From positions 1 to 44,491 of the forward strand of contig JAEYXQ010000053.1 of NCBI GenBank assembly GCA_023431205.1: a DNA stretch of 44,491 nucleotides. Direction: 5' to 3'. The stretch comes from Pseudomonadota bacterium (GTDB lineage: Bacteria > Pseudomonadota > Alphaproteobacteria > Rhizobiales > Devosiaceae). Position numbers and translations under genes: made by a program. Positions 1-7,957 of the stretch are shown in pieces. Within the stretch, counting starts at the first letter, position 1, and every line of letters starts with the position of its first letter. The notes under the pieces are model-generated. The model saw only the letters and a program-made list of their open reading frames with translations, ran no database searches and had not been told where the DNA came from.

Positions 1-1
1 G

Positions 2-703
2 CGCCAGGGTTGGCTGGAGGCCCCCTATCTCGAAGCGCCTGCGGACCTCCGCGGGCTGCTCCACAGCGCTGTGCGGCCGGAGATGCCGGATGGGCGCTTC
101 GCCCCTGCGATCCTGCCAGGGGTGTGCCAGAAGTCCGGCGGCGACAACGTCATGCGGGGCGAAGAAACCCAGTTGCTGGGCCTTGCCGTGCTCAAGCGCG
201 GTTTCAGCGGCATGGTCTGCATGCCCGGGACGCATTCGAAATGGGCCCGCCTGAATGGCACAAGGGTTGAGCAGTTCTCCACCGCCATGACCGGCGAACT
301 GTACGAGGTGCTGCGCACCCATTCGGTGCTGCGGCACTCGCTCAACGGTGACCTGGACGGGCCCGGTCGTCTCGACGGCTTCCTGGCGGGTGCCGAAGCA
401 GGGCTCGAAAGTCCGGACCGGCTGCTTGGGCGGCTATTCGAGGTACGGGCGGCATCGCTGCTGTCGGGCCGACAACCGGACTGGTGCGCCGGTTTCCTTT
501 CAGGGCTGCTGATCGGCACGGAGATTGCCGGCAATCGCGCCCTTATCGGCAACCAGGCAGTGCCGCTGGTCGGGTCATCAACGCTGTGCGAGCTCTACGC
601 CAGCGTGCTGGACATGGCCGGCATTGAATCCGAAATACATGATGCTACGGCAGTGGTGATCGCGGGCCTGGCCGCCGCACGCCGCCTGGGTGGCGAGGAG
701 TAG
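2..703 (+). CDS. dgoK: 2-dehydro-3-deoxygalactonokinase, 5' end cut off by window
   Basis: Phosphorylates 2-dehydro-3-deoxy-D-galactonate (KDGal) in the De Ley-Doudoroff route for galactose and galactonate, in the cytoplasm. The frame is open from base 2, with GWLEAPYLEAPADL at the visible start, so the N-terminal ATP-binding part lies outside. About 233 residues are visible of a family that usually has about 290-330. The segment with MPGTHSKWA is typical of DgoK. The stop is TAG at 701-703, three bases before the ATG of the aldolase gene, which carries out the next step. The GAGGAG at the end of this gene serves as ribosome binding site for dgoA, so the two are probably translated together. 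Family assignment is from remembered motifs and the neighbouring genes. Confidence 0.9.
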   Translation, partial: RQGWLEAPYLEAPADLRGLLHSAVRPEMPDGRFAPAILPGVCQKSGGDNVMRGEETQLLGLAVLKRGFSGMVCMPGTHSKWARLNGTRVEQFSTAMTGELYEVLRTHSVLRHSLNGDLDGPGRLDGFLAGAEAGLESPDRLLGRLFEVRAASLLSGRQPDWCAGFLSGLLIGTEIAGNRALIGNQAVPLVGSSTLCELYASVLDMAGIESEIHDATAVVIAGLAAARRLGGEE

Positions 704-706
704 ACC

Positions 707-1321
707 ATGGACCATCGGCATCTGATCTCCATTCTGCGCGGCATCACGCCGGCAGAAACCCTCAAGGTGTGCCGCGCGCTGATCGAAGCCGGGATCACCC
801 TGATCGAAGTGCCGCTCAACTCGCCGGACGCTTTGACGAGCATCGGCCAGGCTGCCGCCGAGTTCGCCGGAAGAGCAGAAATCGGCGCTGGCACGGTGTT
901 GTCGCCGGACGATGTGCGAGCGGTTGCGGCTGCCGGCGGAAAGTTCATCGTCTCCCCCGACACCAATGCCGAGGTGATCACGGAGACACGGCGACTCGGC
1001 CTGGCCTCGTATCCGGGCGTATTCACACCGAGCGATGCATTCACAGCGATCCGCGCGGGCGCTACCGGGCTCAAATTCTTCCCCGCCGAAGTGCTGGGAC
1101 CGAAAGGCATAAAGGCAATGAAGGCCGTGCTGCCGCCGTCCATTCCCCTTTATGCGGTGGGCGGAGCTGCGCCCGACAATTTCACCGAGTACTTCTCCGC
1201 TGGCTGTGCCGGCTTCGGACTCGGCACCTACCTCTACAAGCCCGGGACCTCGGTTGCCCAAGTGGCTGAACGGGCTGCTGCGGCCGTGGCGGCGTATGAT
1301 GCGGGAAAAAGCGATGACTGA
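707..1321 (+). CDS. dgoA: 2-dehydro-3-deoxy-6-phosphogalactonate aldolase
   Basis: Cleaves KDPGal to pyruvate and glyceraldehyde 3-phosphate. The protein has 204 residues, the normal size for the KDPG/KDPGal class I aldolase TIM barrel. Visible catalytic positions are Glu34 in the strand LIEVPLNSP and the Schiff-base lysine Lys123 in GLKFFPAE. The LNSP following the Glu, and the DgoK neighbour, favour the galactonate over the gluconate enzyme (Eda). A strong ribosome binding site (GAGGAG) lies 7 bases before the ATG. Its end overlaps the start of the lactonase gene by 8 bases (ATGACTGA), which suggests translational coupling. Confidence 0.92.
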   Translation: MDHRHLISILRGITPAETLKVCRALIEAGITLIEVPLNSPDALTSIGQAAAEFAGRAEIGAGTVLSPDDVRAVAAAGGKFIVSPDTNAEVITETRRLGLASYPGVFTPSDAFTAIRAGATGLKFFPAEVLGPKGIKAMKAVLPPSIPLYAVGGAAPDNFTEYFSAGCAGFGLGTYLYKPGTSVAQVAERAAAAVAAYDAGKSDD

Positions 1322-2192
1322 CACTGCACATCTGCTGATCGACAGCCAGTGTGAACTGGGCGAAGGCCCGCTCTGGCACCCGCAACGCCGGCAACTGTTC
1401 TATTTCGACATCAACCGTCGTACCCTGTTTGCAGCGTCGGCGGGCGGTTCGGTTGAAGGCCGTTGGGTGCTGGACGAGATGGCCAGTGCCGCAGCGGTGA
1501 TCGATGAGCACACGCTGATGCTGGCCACGGAGACGGGGTTGAAACGCTTCGACCTCGCCGCGCGCGTGAGCGAAACCATCGTGCCGATCGAGGCCGACAA
1601 ACCGGGCACTCGGAGCAATGACGGGCGCTGCCACCCCTCCGGGGGTTACTGGATCGGCACCATCGGCAAGGAGAACGAGGAAGAGCCCCAGGGGACGCTC
1701 TACCACTACCGGGCCGGACAGCTGACCGTGCTGAAGACGGCTGTCGCAATCCCAAACGCGACATGCTTCTCCCCCGACGGCGCCACGGCCTACTGGACGG
1801 ACACGCCGACCAAGCGGATCCTGCAGTGCCCGGTGGATCCCGCGACTGGACTGCCAACCGGAGAATGGTCGCTCTTTGCGGAGGTGCCGGAAGGTGAAGG
1901 CTACCCGGATGGCGCGATCGTCGACAGTGCTGGCTATCTCTGGAGTGCCCGCTGGGGCGGCAGCCGCGTGGTGCGGCATGCCCCCGATGGCTCGGTCGAC
2001 CGCGTCGTGCACGTGCCGGTGAGCCAGGTCAGCTGCCCGGCGTTGGGCGGACCCGAGCTCAAGACGCTGTTTGTCACCACGGCGGCCAAGAACCTGTCAG
2101 CTGAGCAGCGCGCTGCCGAAAAGGTCGCTGGTGGCGTTTTCGCCATTGAGGTGGATGTCGCCGGCCAGCCGGAGCCGGGATTTCTGCAGTAG
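1314..2192 (+). CDS. SMP-30/gluconolactonase family sugar lactonase
   Basis: A 292-residue six-bladed propeller lactonase of the SMP-30/gluconolactonase/LRE family. The metal-ligand residues can be placed: Glu17 in CELGEGPLW, the Asn in RSNDGRCHP, the Asn in PNATCFSPDG and the Asp in YPDGAIVD. These proteins open sugar-acid lactones made by sugar dehydrogenases. Lying third in an operon with dgoK and dgoA, it most likely hydrolyses D-galactono-1,4-lactone, although arabinonolactonase or gluconolactonase activity cannot be excluded from sequence. The start at 1314 is chosen over a longer upstream frame because it sits in the ATGACTGA overlap with dgoA and gives the normal family N-terminus. 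Confidence 0.88.
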   Translation: MTDTAHLLIDSQCELGEGPLWHPQRRQLFYFDINRRTLFAASAGGSVEGRWVLDEMASAAAVIDEHTLMLATETGLKRFDLAARVSETIVPIEADKPGTRSNDGRCHPSGGYWIGTIGKENEEEPQGTLYHYRAGQLTVLKTAVAIPNATCFSPDGATAYWTDTPTKRILQCPVDPATGLPTGEWSLFAEVPEGEGYPDGAIVDSAGYLWSARWGGSRVVRHAPDGSVDRVVHVPVSQVSCPALGGPELKTLFVTTAAKNLSAEQRAAEKVAGGVFAIEVDVAGQPEPGFLQ

Positions 2193-2292
2193 TACTTTGA
2201 GTACTTGCCTGGACCGCACCCCTGCAGGTCAGCGTTCCTGATCTTGCACCAGTAACGCGCACAACCGGAGGCTATCCGCCTCGCGGGCCCGA

Positions 2293-3057
2293 CTAGATGC
2301 CCGAGCCGCCCAGGAACTCGTTCTTCACAGTCAGAGCAAGGATCTTCAGATCGAGCCAAAGGCTCAGGTTCTGGCAATAGGCCACGTCATGGTCGATACG
2401 AGCCTTCGCCAGTTCCGCATCGTCGGTCGGGCCGCGAAGGCCGTTGCACTGCGCCCAGCCGGTGAGACCGGGCAGCACATCCAGGCGGCGAGAATAGTAC
2501 GGCACGAGGGTGGTGTAATCGATCCCGCCGGCGCGCATTCCCCTGACATGCGGCCTGGGGCCGACCAGGGACATGTCACCGCGCCAGACATTGATCAGCT
2601 GCGGCAACTCGTCGATGCTCGTCTTGCGGATGAAGCGACCGATCGGCGTCACACGGCTGTCGTTGCGCACCGTCTGAGCCACACCGGTAGGATCGCAGGC
2701 ATTCTCTGCCATCGAGCGGAACTTGAAGCAGAGAAACTCCGACCCGCCAATGCCTTCACGCGTCTGCTTGAAGAACACCGGTCCCTTGCTCGTGGCTTTC
2801 ACAGCGATCGCGACAATCAGGAACAAGGGCGCCAGGGCAGCCAGAGCCAGACCCGACAGCACTATATCGATGATGCGCTTCAGCCCCAAATACCAGCGAC
2901 GCTCGCCACTGAACTCGGGCGGGACCGGCAGAGCGTCCTTCCAAGCAATCGGCAACCCGCTTGCGCTGGTCCAGTAGTCTACGGCGTGGCGAGGGCGGAC
3001 ACTTTCACTTGGAAGTGCCGTATCCAGTCTCATGTCCTTGAAAGCAAGATCACTCAT
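2293..3057 (-). CDS. ExoY-like undecaprenyl-phosphate sugar-1-phosphate transferase
   Basis: A bacterial sugar transferase of the monotopic PHPT family (ExoY/WbaP C-terminal domain), 254 residues. It transfers a hexose 1-phosphate from a UDP-sugar to undecaprenyl phosphate at the inner membrane, the first step in building an exopolysaccharide repeat unit. Visible features are a hydrophobic re-entrant segment at about residues 62-86 after the basic LKRIIDI, the FKFRSM motif at about 111-116, the catalytic DELPQL near 149-154 and GDMSLVGPRP at 160-169. The long WbaP N-terminal membrane region is absent, so it is of the short ExoY type. The sugar cannot be told from sequence. UDP-glucose dehydrogenase and phosphohexomutase genes lie upstream on the same strand. 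Confidence 0.9.
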   Translation of the reverse strand: MSDLAFKDMRLDTALPSESVRPRHAVDYWTSASGLPIAWKDALPVPPEFSGERRWYLGLKRIIDIVLSGLALAALAPLFLIVAIAVKATSKGPVFFKQTREGIGGSEFLCFKFRSMAENACDPTGVAQTVRNDSRVTPIGRFIRKTSIDELPQLINVWRGDMSLVGPRPHVRGMRAGGIDYTTLVPYYSRRLDVLPGLTGWAQCNGLRGPTDDAELAKARIDHDVAYCQNLSLWLDLKILALTVKNEFLGGSGI

Positions 3058-3106
3058 GCGACCCGTCTACTCTCTGCAAAAGGTACGCCGCGACTTAGTA
3101 ACAAGA

Positions 3107-3134
3107 AGGATAACGCATTCTAAACCAAACACAA
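3107..3134 (-). promoter_or_regulatory. Possible sigma-70 promoter for the sugar transferase gene
   Basis: Reading the minus strand there is TTGTGT, 16 bases, then TATCCT, ending about 50 bases before the ATG at 3057. Both hexamers match the housekeeping consensus only in part, so this is a weak call made from position and spacing. Confidence 0.3.
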
Positions 3135-3216
3135 CTCTGCCCGATGGATAGCGTTCGTTTACGTTACTGGCAGAAAGCTTGAGGATTCTTGCGTTGGTGA
3201 ATCCGTGCATATGTCC

Positions 3217-3232
3217 CATGCACCGGTGCATG
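3217..3232. repeat. Perfect 16-bp palindrome CATGCACCGGTGCATG
   Basis: A perfect 16-base palindrome in the gap upstream of the sugar transferase gene, about 85 bases beyond its possible -35 element. A further TGCAT stands just beside it at 3206-3210. It could be an operator for a dimeric regulator of exopolysaccharide synthesis. The regulator is unknown, and no symmetric transcription terminator features accompany it. Confidence 0.55.
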
Positions 3233-3247
3233 GCCAGCACCAGGTAC

Positions 3248-3277
3248 AAAAAAAGCCGGTCAGAACGACCGGCTTTT
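3248..3277 (-). terminator. Rho-independent terminator
   Basis: Perfect 11-bp stem (AAAAGCCGGTC / GACCGGCTTTT) with a 5-base loop, followed on the minus strand by a run of seven T. It lies 25 bases beyond the stop of the small secreted-protein gene at 3302, which it should terminate. It separates that gene from the sugar transferase gene. Confidence 0.9.
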
Positions 3278-3301
3278 CATGTATGTCAGGAGGTTGCCGG
3301 C

Positions 3302-3652
3302 TCAGGCACACCCAGCGGAGAAGCTGGCACCGTCAAAGGTGCAGTCACCACCACCGGTCCCCACGAAACCAGCGTAGTCAGCCGGTACCGCGTCGGGATT
3401 GTTCTGGAAAATGGTGTTCACCGCCGCGGTCAGATACCGCGTCAGGTCAGCCGCACCAACACCGCCGGCGCGAAGCGTCGCTTCCAGGCGCTGCAAGAGC
3501 GCCAGGCACGTCGGTGCAGGGGAGCAGGTGGCCAGATCGGCGCTGATCTCGGCGATCGTCGCCTCCTGAACCGGCGTCAGAGCAGCCTGGGCGCTACCCG
3601 CCGAGAAGGCAAAGGCGGCGGCAATGGACACCGCTGCAATAAACTTACGCAT
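3302..3652 (-). CDS. Small secreted protein with four cysteines, function unknown
   Basis: A 116-residue protein that I do not recognise. Residues 1-23 form a clear signal peptide (MRKFIAAVS, a hydrophobic core, then SAQA-A for signal peptidase I). The mature part of about 93 residues has a helical N-terminal half and a glycine-rich C-terminal half. It has exactly four cysteines (43, 49, 104, 115), fitting two disulfide bonds in the periplasm or outside the cell. The ATG at 3652 is preferred over an upstream in-frame start because of the signal peptide, a GAGGGTG ribosome binding site and a good promoter just upstream. It stands alone between a BTLCP protease and a sugar transferase gene, with its own promoter and terminator. 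A strong single-gene unit suggests an abundant product. Confidence 0.8.
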   Translation of the reverse strand: MRKFIAAVSIAAAFAFSAGSAQAALTPVQEATIAEISADLATCSPAPTCLALLQRLEATLRAGGVGAADLTRYLTAAVNTIFQNNPDAVPADYAGFVGTGGGDCTFDGASFSAGCA

Positions 3653-3684
3653 GACATTCACCCTCGTATTTGGCCGCGCCTTGG

Positions 3685-3713
3685 TTATGGCGGGCGGCCC
3701 TAGAAGAGTCAAG
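3685..3713 (-). promoter_or_regulatory. Promoter of the small secreted protein gene
   Basis: On the minus strand CTTGAC, 17 bases, then CCATAA. The -35 is a perfect match and the -10 a 4/6 match to the rhizobial housekeeping consensus CTTGAC-N17-CTATAT. The predicted transcript start is near 3678, about 26 bases before the ATG. Arms CAAGCAT (3710-3716) and ATGCTTG (3737-3743), 20 bases apart, form an inverted repeat overlapping the -35 and may be a regulator site. Confidence 0.6.
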
Positions 3714-3796
3714 CATTCGTTCACTCAATATTAGCTATGCTTGCGATGCATGGCAGTATCTTTGTACCGGACTGGCAGCAGTCGCGCAGGTCCGAC

Positions 3797-4318
3797 CTAC
3801 CCGCGAGACCAGCGGGTCAGGTCCCCCTTGGTGATCGACACGACCCGGTAATTGCCCTGCGCAATGGTGACCACCTGCTGATGCTCGTTGTCGAGCACGT
3901 AGTCGCCACCGGACGTCTTGACCACCAGCACGGCGTGCGGCATGCCGCGACGGTTCTGCGTCACCATGATGCGCAGCGAGCTTGCCGGAACGCCGGATTT
4001 GATCAAGGCCTGACGCTTGGTCAGCGCGAAGTCCTCGCAATCGCCGCGGCTTGCGCCGATCTGCCAGTTGTCCTGGCCCGCGCGCTCGGCGACAAAGCGG
4101 ATCGAGCCGTTGACCTGCCGGTTGACCGACTTGAGCAGCGACACCAGCGCATCCGAATGCTGCACAGTGCTGGCGCCACCGCCGCGACAGATTTCGGGGC
4201 TCTGAAGGCAGAGTTCGACCGCGCCGCGCGGCACGAAGGCGGCAGATGCCGAACCAGTGGCGGAAAGCATGAGCGCAGCGGCAAGGCCAGCGGCGACAAC
4301 CGAAAGTTTGAAGTTCAT
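3797..4318 (-). CDS. Periplasmic transglutaminase-like cysteine protease (BTLCP, LapG superfamily)
   Basis: A 173-residue member of the bacterial transglutaminase-like cysteine proteinase family (Pfam Peptidase_C93, to which LapG belongs). A signal peptide covers about residues 1-27 (ending ASA-A). The catalytic triad is visible: Cys94 in RGDCEDFALTK, His128 in MPHAVLV and Asp143 in YVLDN. Cys37 and Cys44 could form a disulfide. LapG cleaves surface adhesins under c-di-GMP control through LapD; whether this paralogue does so is unknown, and no LapD-type protein is in the window. The ATG at 4318 is chosen over the one at 4327 because AGGGA is spaced 8 bases from it. A second member of the family lies at 15390-16016. 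A 29-bp dyad stands upstream. Confidence 0.85.
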   Translation of the reverse strand: MNFKLSVVAAGLAAALMLSATGSASAAFVPRGAVELCLQSPEICRGGGASTVQHSDALVSLLKSVNRQVNGSIRFVAERAGQDNWQIGASRGDCEDFALTKRQALIKSGVPASSLRIMVTQNRRGMPHAVLVVKTSGGDYVLDNEHQQVVTIAQGNYRVVSITKGDLTRWSRG

Positions 4319-4361
4319 TTGAGCCATCCCTGACGAGGTTGATGTTGCCAGAATGGGCCCG

Positions 4362-4390
4362 CCGAATTGCTGCACGCTGCAAGAATTCGG
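4362..4390. repeat. 29-bp interrupted dyad upstream of the BTLCP protease gene
   Basis: Arms CCGAATT and AATTCGG pair perfectly, then two mismatches, then TGCA pairs with TGCA around a 3-base centre: 11 of 14 positions are symmetric. It lies 44-72 bases upstream of the ATG at 4318, next to an AT-rich stretch that could hold a promoter. It could be an operator or an RNA hairpin in the leader. Confidence 0.5.
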
Positions 4391-4533
4391 TACAATTTTA
4401 TTCAATTGCTGCGCGATCGGATTCCGCGCTCACGGAGTGATAGCCCGCCCACCGAAGCAGGCGGTTAGCGCGCGGAAGGCAATTCGCGCCAACCAAGAAT
4501 CAACTGTGCATCAAATGCAGCAGACCGGCGGCC

Positions 4534-5922
4534 CTAGCTCGCTACCGCCTTGCGCGCGACGTCCATACCCCAGCCGAGCAGGGCACGCGCGACCTCCGGG
4601 CTGCTGCCCTCCACATAGCAGCGGAGCTCGGGAGCGTTCCCCGATGCGCGGAAATGCACCATGTCGCCAGATCGGGTGCGGAACTGCAGGCCGTCTATGG
4701 CGACCAGATCGGCGATGCCATGCGGCTCGAACACTGCCGCGGCATAGTCCGTGTCGCTTTCCAGCCGATGCAGAAAGGCGGCACTGCGCTCGGGAGGCAC
4801 CTCCGGCAGCCGGTCCGCCAGCGCATACTGCAAGGGCAGCGCGGCGATGACCCGGTCAACGGGTTCGCCCTGGCGGGTAGCAAGGCCCAAGGTCGCAACC
4901 AAGGGCAGAAGTGCGTCCCGTGTCGGCAGCGGCGGCAGCGCCTCCACACCCTCACCCACAAAGGTACCACCGTTGGCCTCGAAGCCGACGACACCGCGCA
5001 CGCCGGCCATGCCCGCAACAACATAGGGTGAGCCCACCCTGGTGCGGACAACCTGCTCGAAGTAGCAGGTCCGTTCGATCGCGGAATTGGATGTGACCGG
5101 CGTTACCACCGCTCTGGCGCTAAGAAAGCGCGCGGTCAGCAATCCGAGCACGTCGCCCCGGACGAACTCGCCAGTGCCATCCATCAGCAGCGGGCGGTCA
5201 CCATCACCATCGGCGGAGACGATGACGTCAAGAACTTCCTGCTCCATCCATCCGCGCAACGGAGCGAACACGGCGTCGGCGAAGGCCTCCGTGTCGACCG
5301 GGACAAACGCGTTGGTGCGGCCGAGCGGAACGATGGTCGCCCCGTAGCCGGCGAGAACCTGCCCGAGCAACTCTCGCGACACTGTGGAGTGCTCGAACAC
5401 GCCTATCCGCAAACCTGCCAGTTGATCTGCACGCAACAGGCCGTCAAAGCGGTGGCAGTACCGCTCTAGCACCGCAGCATGATTGTCGATGGCTTCGCCC
5501 GCACCGTCGGGCACCGGTCGATCATCCAGCGCCTCGAGTATGCCGAGTTCATCCGCCTTGGTGATCTCGCCCGTGGGCGCATAGAACTTGAGCCCGTTTC
5601 GGTCGGCCGGGATGTGGCTGCCGGTGACCATGATCGCCGCCGCACCCTCGGCCAGCGCCGCAAGGGCCAGCGCGGGAGTAGGCACCGTGCCCGCGTCGAT
5701 CGGCTCAAGTCCCGCAGCAGCAATCGCGGCGATGCAGTCTCGAGCGATCCCTGGGCTGGAGGGCCGCAGGTCGCGCCCCACCATCACCTTGCCGCCGGTC
5801 AGACTGCCAGTACTCCGCAGGTGCCGTAGGAACGCTGCCACATACCGCCGGGCGGGCTGCCCCCGCAGGTCCGTCACCAGGCCGCGCAGTCCGCTGGTTC
5901 CGAACTTCAGGCTGTTGCCCAT
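4534..5922 (-). CDS. Phosphomannomutase / phosphohexomutase (alpha-D-phosphohexomutase superfamily)
   Basis: Interconverts hexose 6- and 1-phosphates, most likely mannose, feeding GDP- or UDP-sugar synthesis for polysaccharides. It has 462 residues, the normal length, with all four domains: catalytic phosphoserine Ser102 in TGSHIP, the Mg-binding loop DGDGDR at about 238-243, the sugar-binding loop EANGG at about 315-319 and the C-terminal phosphate-binding RASGNAPELR near 430. The EANGG loop differs from the GEMSG usual in PMM/PGM and GlmM enzymes; similar loops are known to me from NoeK-like phosphomannomutases. The ugd gene lies 96 bases upstream on the same strand, fitting an exopolysaccharide precursor unit. 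Substrate preference is inference. Confidence 0.87.
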   Translation of the reverse strand: MGNSLKFGTSGLRGLVTDLRGQPARRYVAAFLRHLRSTGSLTGGKVMVGRDLRPSSPGIARDCIAAIAAAGLEPIDAGTVPTPALALAALAEGAAAIMVTGSHIPADRNGLKFYAPTGEITKADELGILEALDDRPVPDGAGEAIDNHAAVLERYCHRFDGLLRADQLAGLRIGVFEHSTVSRELLGQVLAGYGATIVPLGRTNAFVPVDTEAFADAVFAPLRGWMEQEVLDVIVSADGDGDRPLLMDGTGEFVRGDVLGLLTARFLSARAVVTPVTSNSAIERTCYFEQVVRTRVGSPYVVAGMAGVRGVVGFEANGGTFVGEGVEALPPLPTRDALLPLVATLGLATRQGEPVDRVIAALPLQYALADRLPEVPPERSAAFLHRLESDTDYAAAVFEPHGIADLVAIDGLQFRTRSGDMVHFRASGNAPELRCYVEGSSPEVARALLGWGMDVARKAVAS

Positions 5923-6018
5923 AGCCTGACACCCCTCAAAACAATGATCAGCTCGTCCGCAGTTGGAGAGCGCTCGGCCCCGATGTTCGGGACCGAGCCG
6001 CCGTCTTGACCGCTCCGG

Positions 6019-7362
6019 CTATTCGGCTGCGTCTGCCAGCTGGTCCGAGCGGGCGCCCTGCGGCCGGCCGATGCTGACATAGCTGAAACCGTGCTTGGTG
6101 ACTTCCTCATGCCGGTAGACATTGCGCAGATCAACCAGCACGGGAGACCGCATGAGGCTCTTGAGACGGGCGAGGTCCAAGGAACGGAACTCGTTCCACT
6201 CGGTGATCAGCACCACCGCATCCGCGTCTTCGGCGACGGCGTAGGCCTGCTCGGCGAACTCCACGCCCTCGATCAGGTCCCGGGCGGCCTTCATGCCCTG
6301 AGGATCATATGCGACCACACGGGCGCCCTTGTCGAGCAGACCGCGGATGATGTCGATGGATGGGGCCTCACGCATGTCGTCGGTGTTCGGCTTGAAGGTG
6401 AGCCCGAGCACGCCGATGGTCTTGTCGCGAACATCGCCACCGCAGGCTGCGATCACCTTGCGGGACATGGCGCGCTTGCGCTGGTCGTTGATGGCGACCG
6501 TAGTCTCGACCAGCCGAAGCGGGCTGTCATAGTCCTGCCCGATCTTGACCATCGCCAGAGTGTCCTTGGGGAAGCAGGACCCGCCATAGCCCGGACCGGC
6601 ATGCAGGAACTTGCCCCCGATGCGGTTGTCGAGGCCCATGCCGCGCGCCACTTCCTGGACGTTGGCACCTGCCGCCTCGCAGAGGTCGGCGATCTCGTTG
6701 ATGAAGGTGATCTTCATCGCGAGGAACGCGTTGGCGGCATATTTGATGAGCTCGGCCGTGCGCCGGTTGGTGAACATCAGCGGCGCCTGGTTCAGGTAGA
6801 GCGGCCGGTACACCTCGGACATCACCGGACGTGCCCTCTCGTCCTCGATCCCGACCACGATGCGATCGGGACGCTTGAAGTCCTCGATGGCGGCGCCTTC
6901 GCGCAGGAACTCCGGGTTGGAGACCACAGCGACGTCAGCTGCGGGGTTGGTCGTGGCGATGATGTGCGCCACCTCGTCGCCTGTTCCAACCGGCACTGTC
7001 GACTTCGTCACCACCACCGTGAAGCCCTTCACGGCCGTGGCGAGTTCGGTAGCGACGCCATAGACATAGGTGAGGTCGGCATGACCGTCGCCGCGGCGGC
7101 TGGGCGTGCCCACGGCGATGAAGACGACTTCCGCGTCGGAAACGGCTTCCGGCAGGCTGGTGGTGAACGACAACCGTCCCGCCGCCACGTTGGCGCGCAC
7201 AAGATCAGACAGACCGGGTTCGTAGATCGGGACTTCCCCGCGTTCCAGGCCGGCGATCTTGGTTGCATCCTTGTCGATGCACACCACGTCGTGGCCGAAG
7301 TCAGCCAGGCAGACGCCGGTAACGAGACCTACATAGCCCGAACCCACAACCGCAATCTTCAC
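6019..7362 (-). CDS. ugd: UDP-glucose 6-dehydrogenase
   Basis: Oxidises UDP-glucose to UDP-glucuronate with two NAD+, supplying acidic sugars for surface polysaccharides. It has 447 residues. Visible are the NAD-binding GSGYVGL at 7-13, the TKSTVPVGTGD segment near 120-129, the helix with KYAANAFLAMKI at about 207-218 and the catalytic Cys263 in GPGYGGSCFPKDT. The start is GTG at 7362, preceded by GGAG at 8 bases and giving the standard MKIAVVGSGYVG N-terminus. It forms a likely two-gene unit with the phosphohexomutase gene downstream. Confidence 0.95.
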   Translation of the reverse strand: MKIAVVGSGYVGLVTGVCLADFGHDVVCIDKDATKIAGLERGEVPIYEPGLSDLVRANVAAGRLSFTTSLPEAVSDAEVVFIAVGTPSRRGDGHADLTYVYGVATELATAVKGFTVVVTKSTVPVGTGDEVAHIIATTNPAADVAVVSNPEFLREGAAIEDFKRPDRIVVGIEDERARPVMSEVYRPLYLNQAPLMFTNRRTAELIKYAANAFLAMKITFINEIADLCEAAGANVQEVARGMGLDNRIGGKFLHAGPGYGGSCFPKDTLAMVKIGQDYDSPLRLVETTVAINDQRKRAMSRKVIAACGGDVRDKTIGVLGLTFKPNTDDMREAPSIDIIRGLLDKGARVVAYDPQGMKAARDLIEGVEFAEQAYAVAEDADAVVLITEWNEFRSLDLARLKSLMRSPVLVDLRNVYRHEEVTKHGFSYVSIGRPQGARSDQLADAAE

Positions 7363-7513
7363 GCCCGATACTCCGCATTGCCAAACATTGTCATATTAGC
7401 TGCGAGCACCGGACAAGTCTTTCGCCCAAGTTGCTCGGTGACTCAGATAAAGCATTTATCGTAAATCTCAGCCATGGCGGCGCCGCAGACCTGCCCTGCG
7501 CCGACAAGAACAA

Positions 7514-7945
7514 CTACTCTTCCGAGCGCGGGTTGCTTCGCAGGCGTTTTACGCCGGCGCGGACCGACTTGCCCTGGAGACGGCGCTGTTTGGAAGCCAG
7601 AGTGGGGCGTGTCGCCAGCCTGGCCTTGGGGACCTGGGCCCCCTGGCGCAGCAGGGCCACGAGTTTTTCCAGCGCCTCTGCCCGGTTCAGCGGCTGGTCG
7701 CGGTGGCTGTCGGCAGTGATCACCAGCACACCATCCTTGGTCAGGCGCCGCCCGGCGAGCGCCGCCACGCGCCGCTTCATCGGCTCGGGGATGGACGGAG
7801 AATGAACGAGGCTGAACCGAATCTGAACGGCACTTGCCACCTTGTTGACGTTCTGCCCGCCCGGTCCTGACGCGCGCACGAAGCTTTCCTCGATCTCGGA
7901 TGGATCGATGCTGACAGAGCGGGTGATGACGATCGGCTCGGCCAT
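7514..7945 (-). CDS. arfB: Peptidyl-tRNA hydrolase / ribosome-rescue factor ArfB
   Basis: Releases peptides from ribosomes stalled on truncated mRNA. It has 143 residues: the class I release-factor-like domain with the catalytic GGQ at residues 29-31 (RASGPGGQNVNK), then a flexible basic C-terminal tail (KARLATRPTLASKQRR... to RLRSNPR) that in ArfB enters the empty mRNA channel. There is no stop-codon-recognition domain, so it is not PrfA or PrfB. It lies 12 bases after the small winged-helix-like gene and, through it, downstream of thrS, so all three are probably one transcript. Confidence 0.92.
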   Translation of the reverse strand: MAEPIVITRSVSIDPSEIEESFVRASGPGGQNVNKVASAVQIRFSLVHSPSIPEPMKRRVAALAGRRLTKDGVLVITADSHRDQPLNRAEALEKLVALLRQGAQVPKARLATRPTLASKQRRLQGKSVRAGVKRLRSNPRSEE

Positions 7946-7957
7946 GCCCGCCCTGCT

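Noticed and set aside
3067..3249. A 60-codon minus-strand frame upstream of the sugar transferase gene
   Set aside because: It covers the predicted promoter, has no ribosome binding site and begins inside the terminator of the neighbouring gene.
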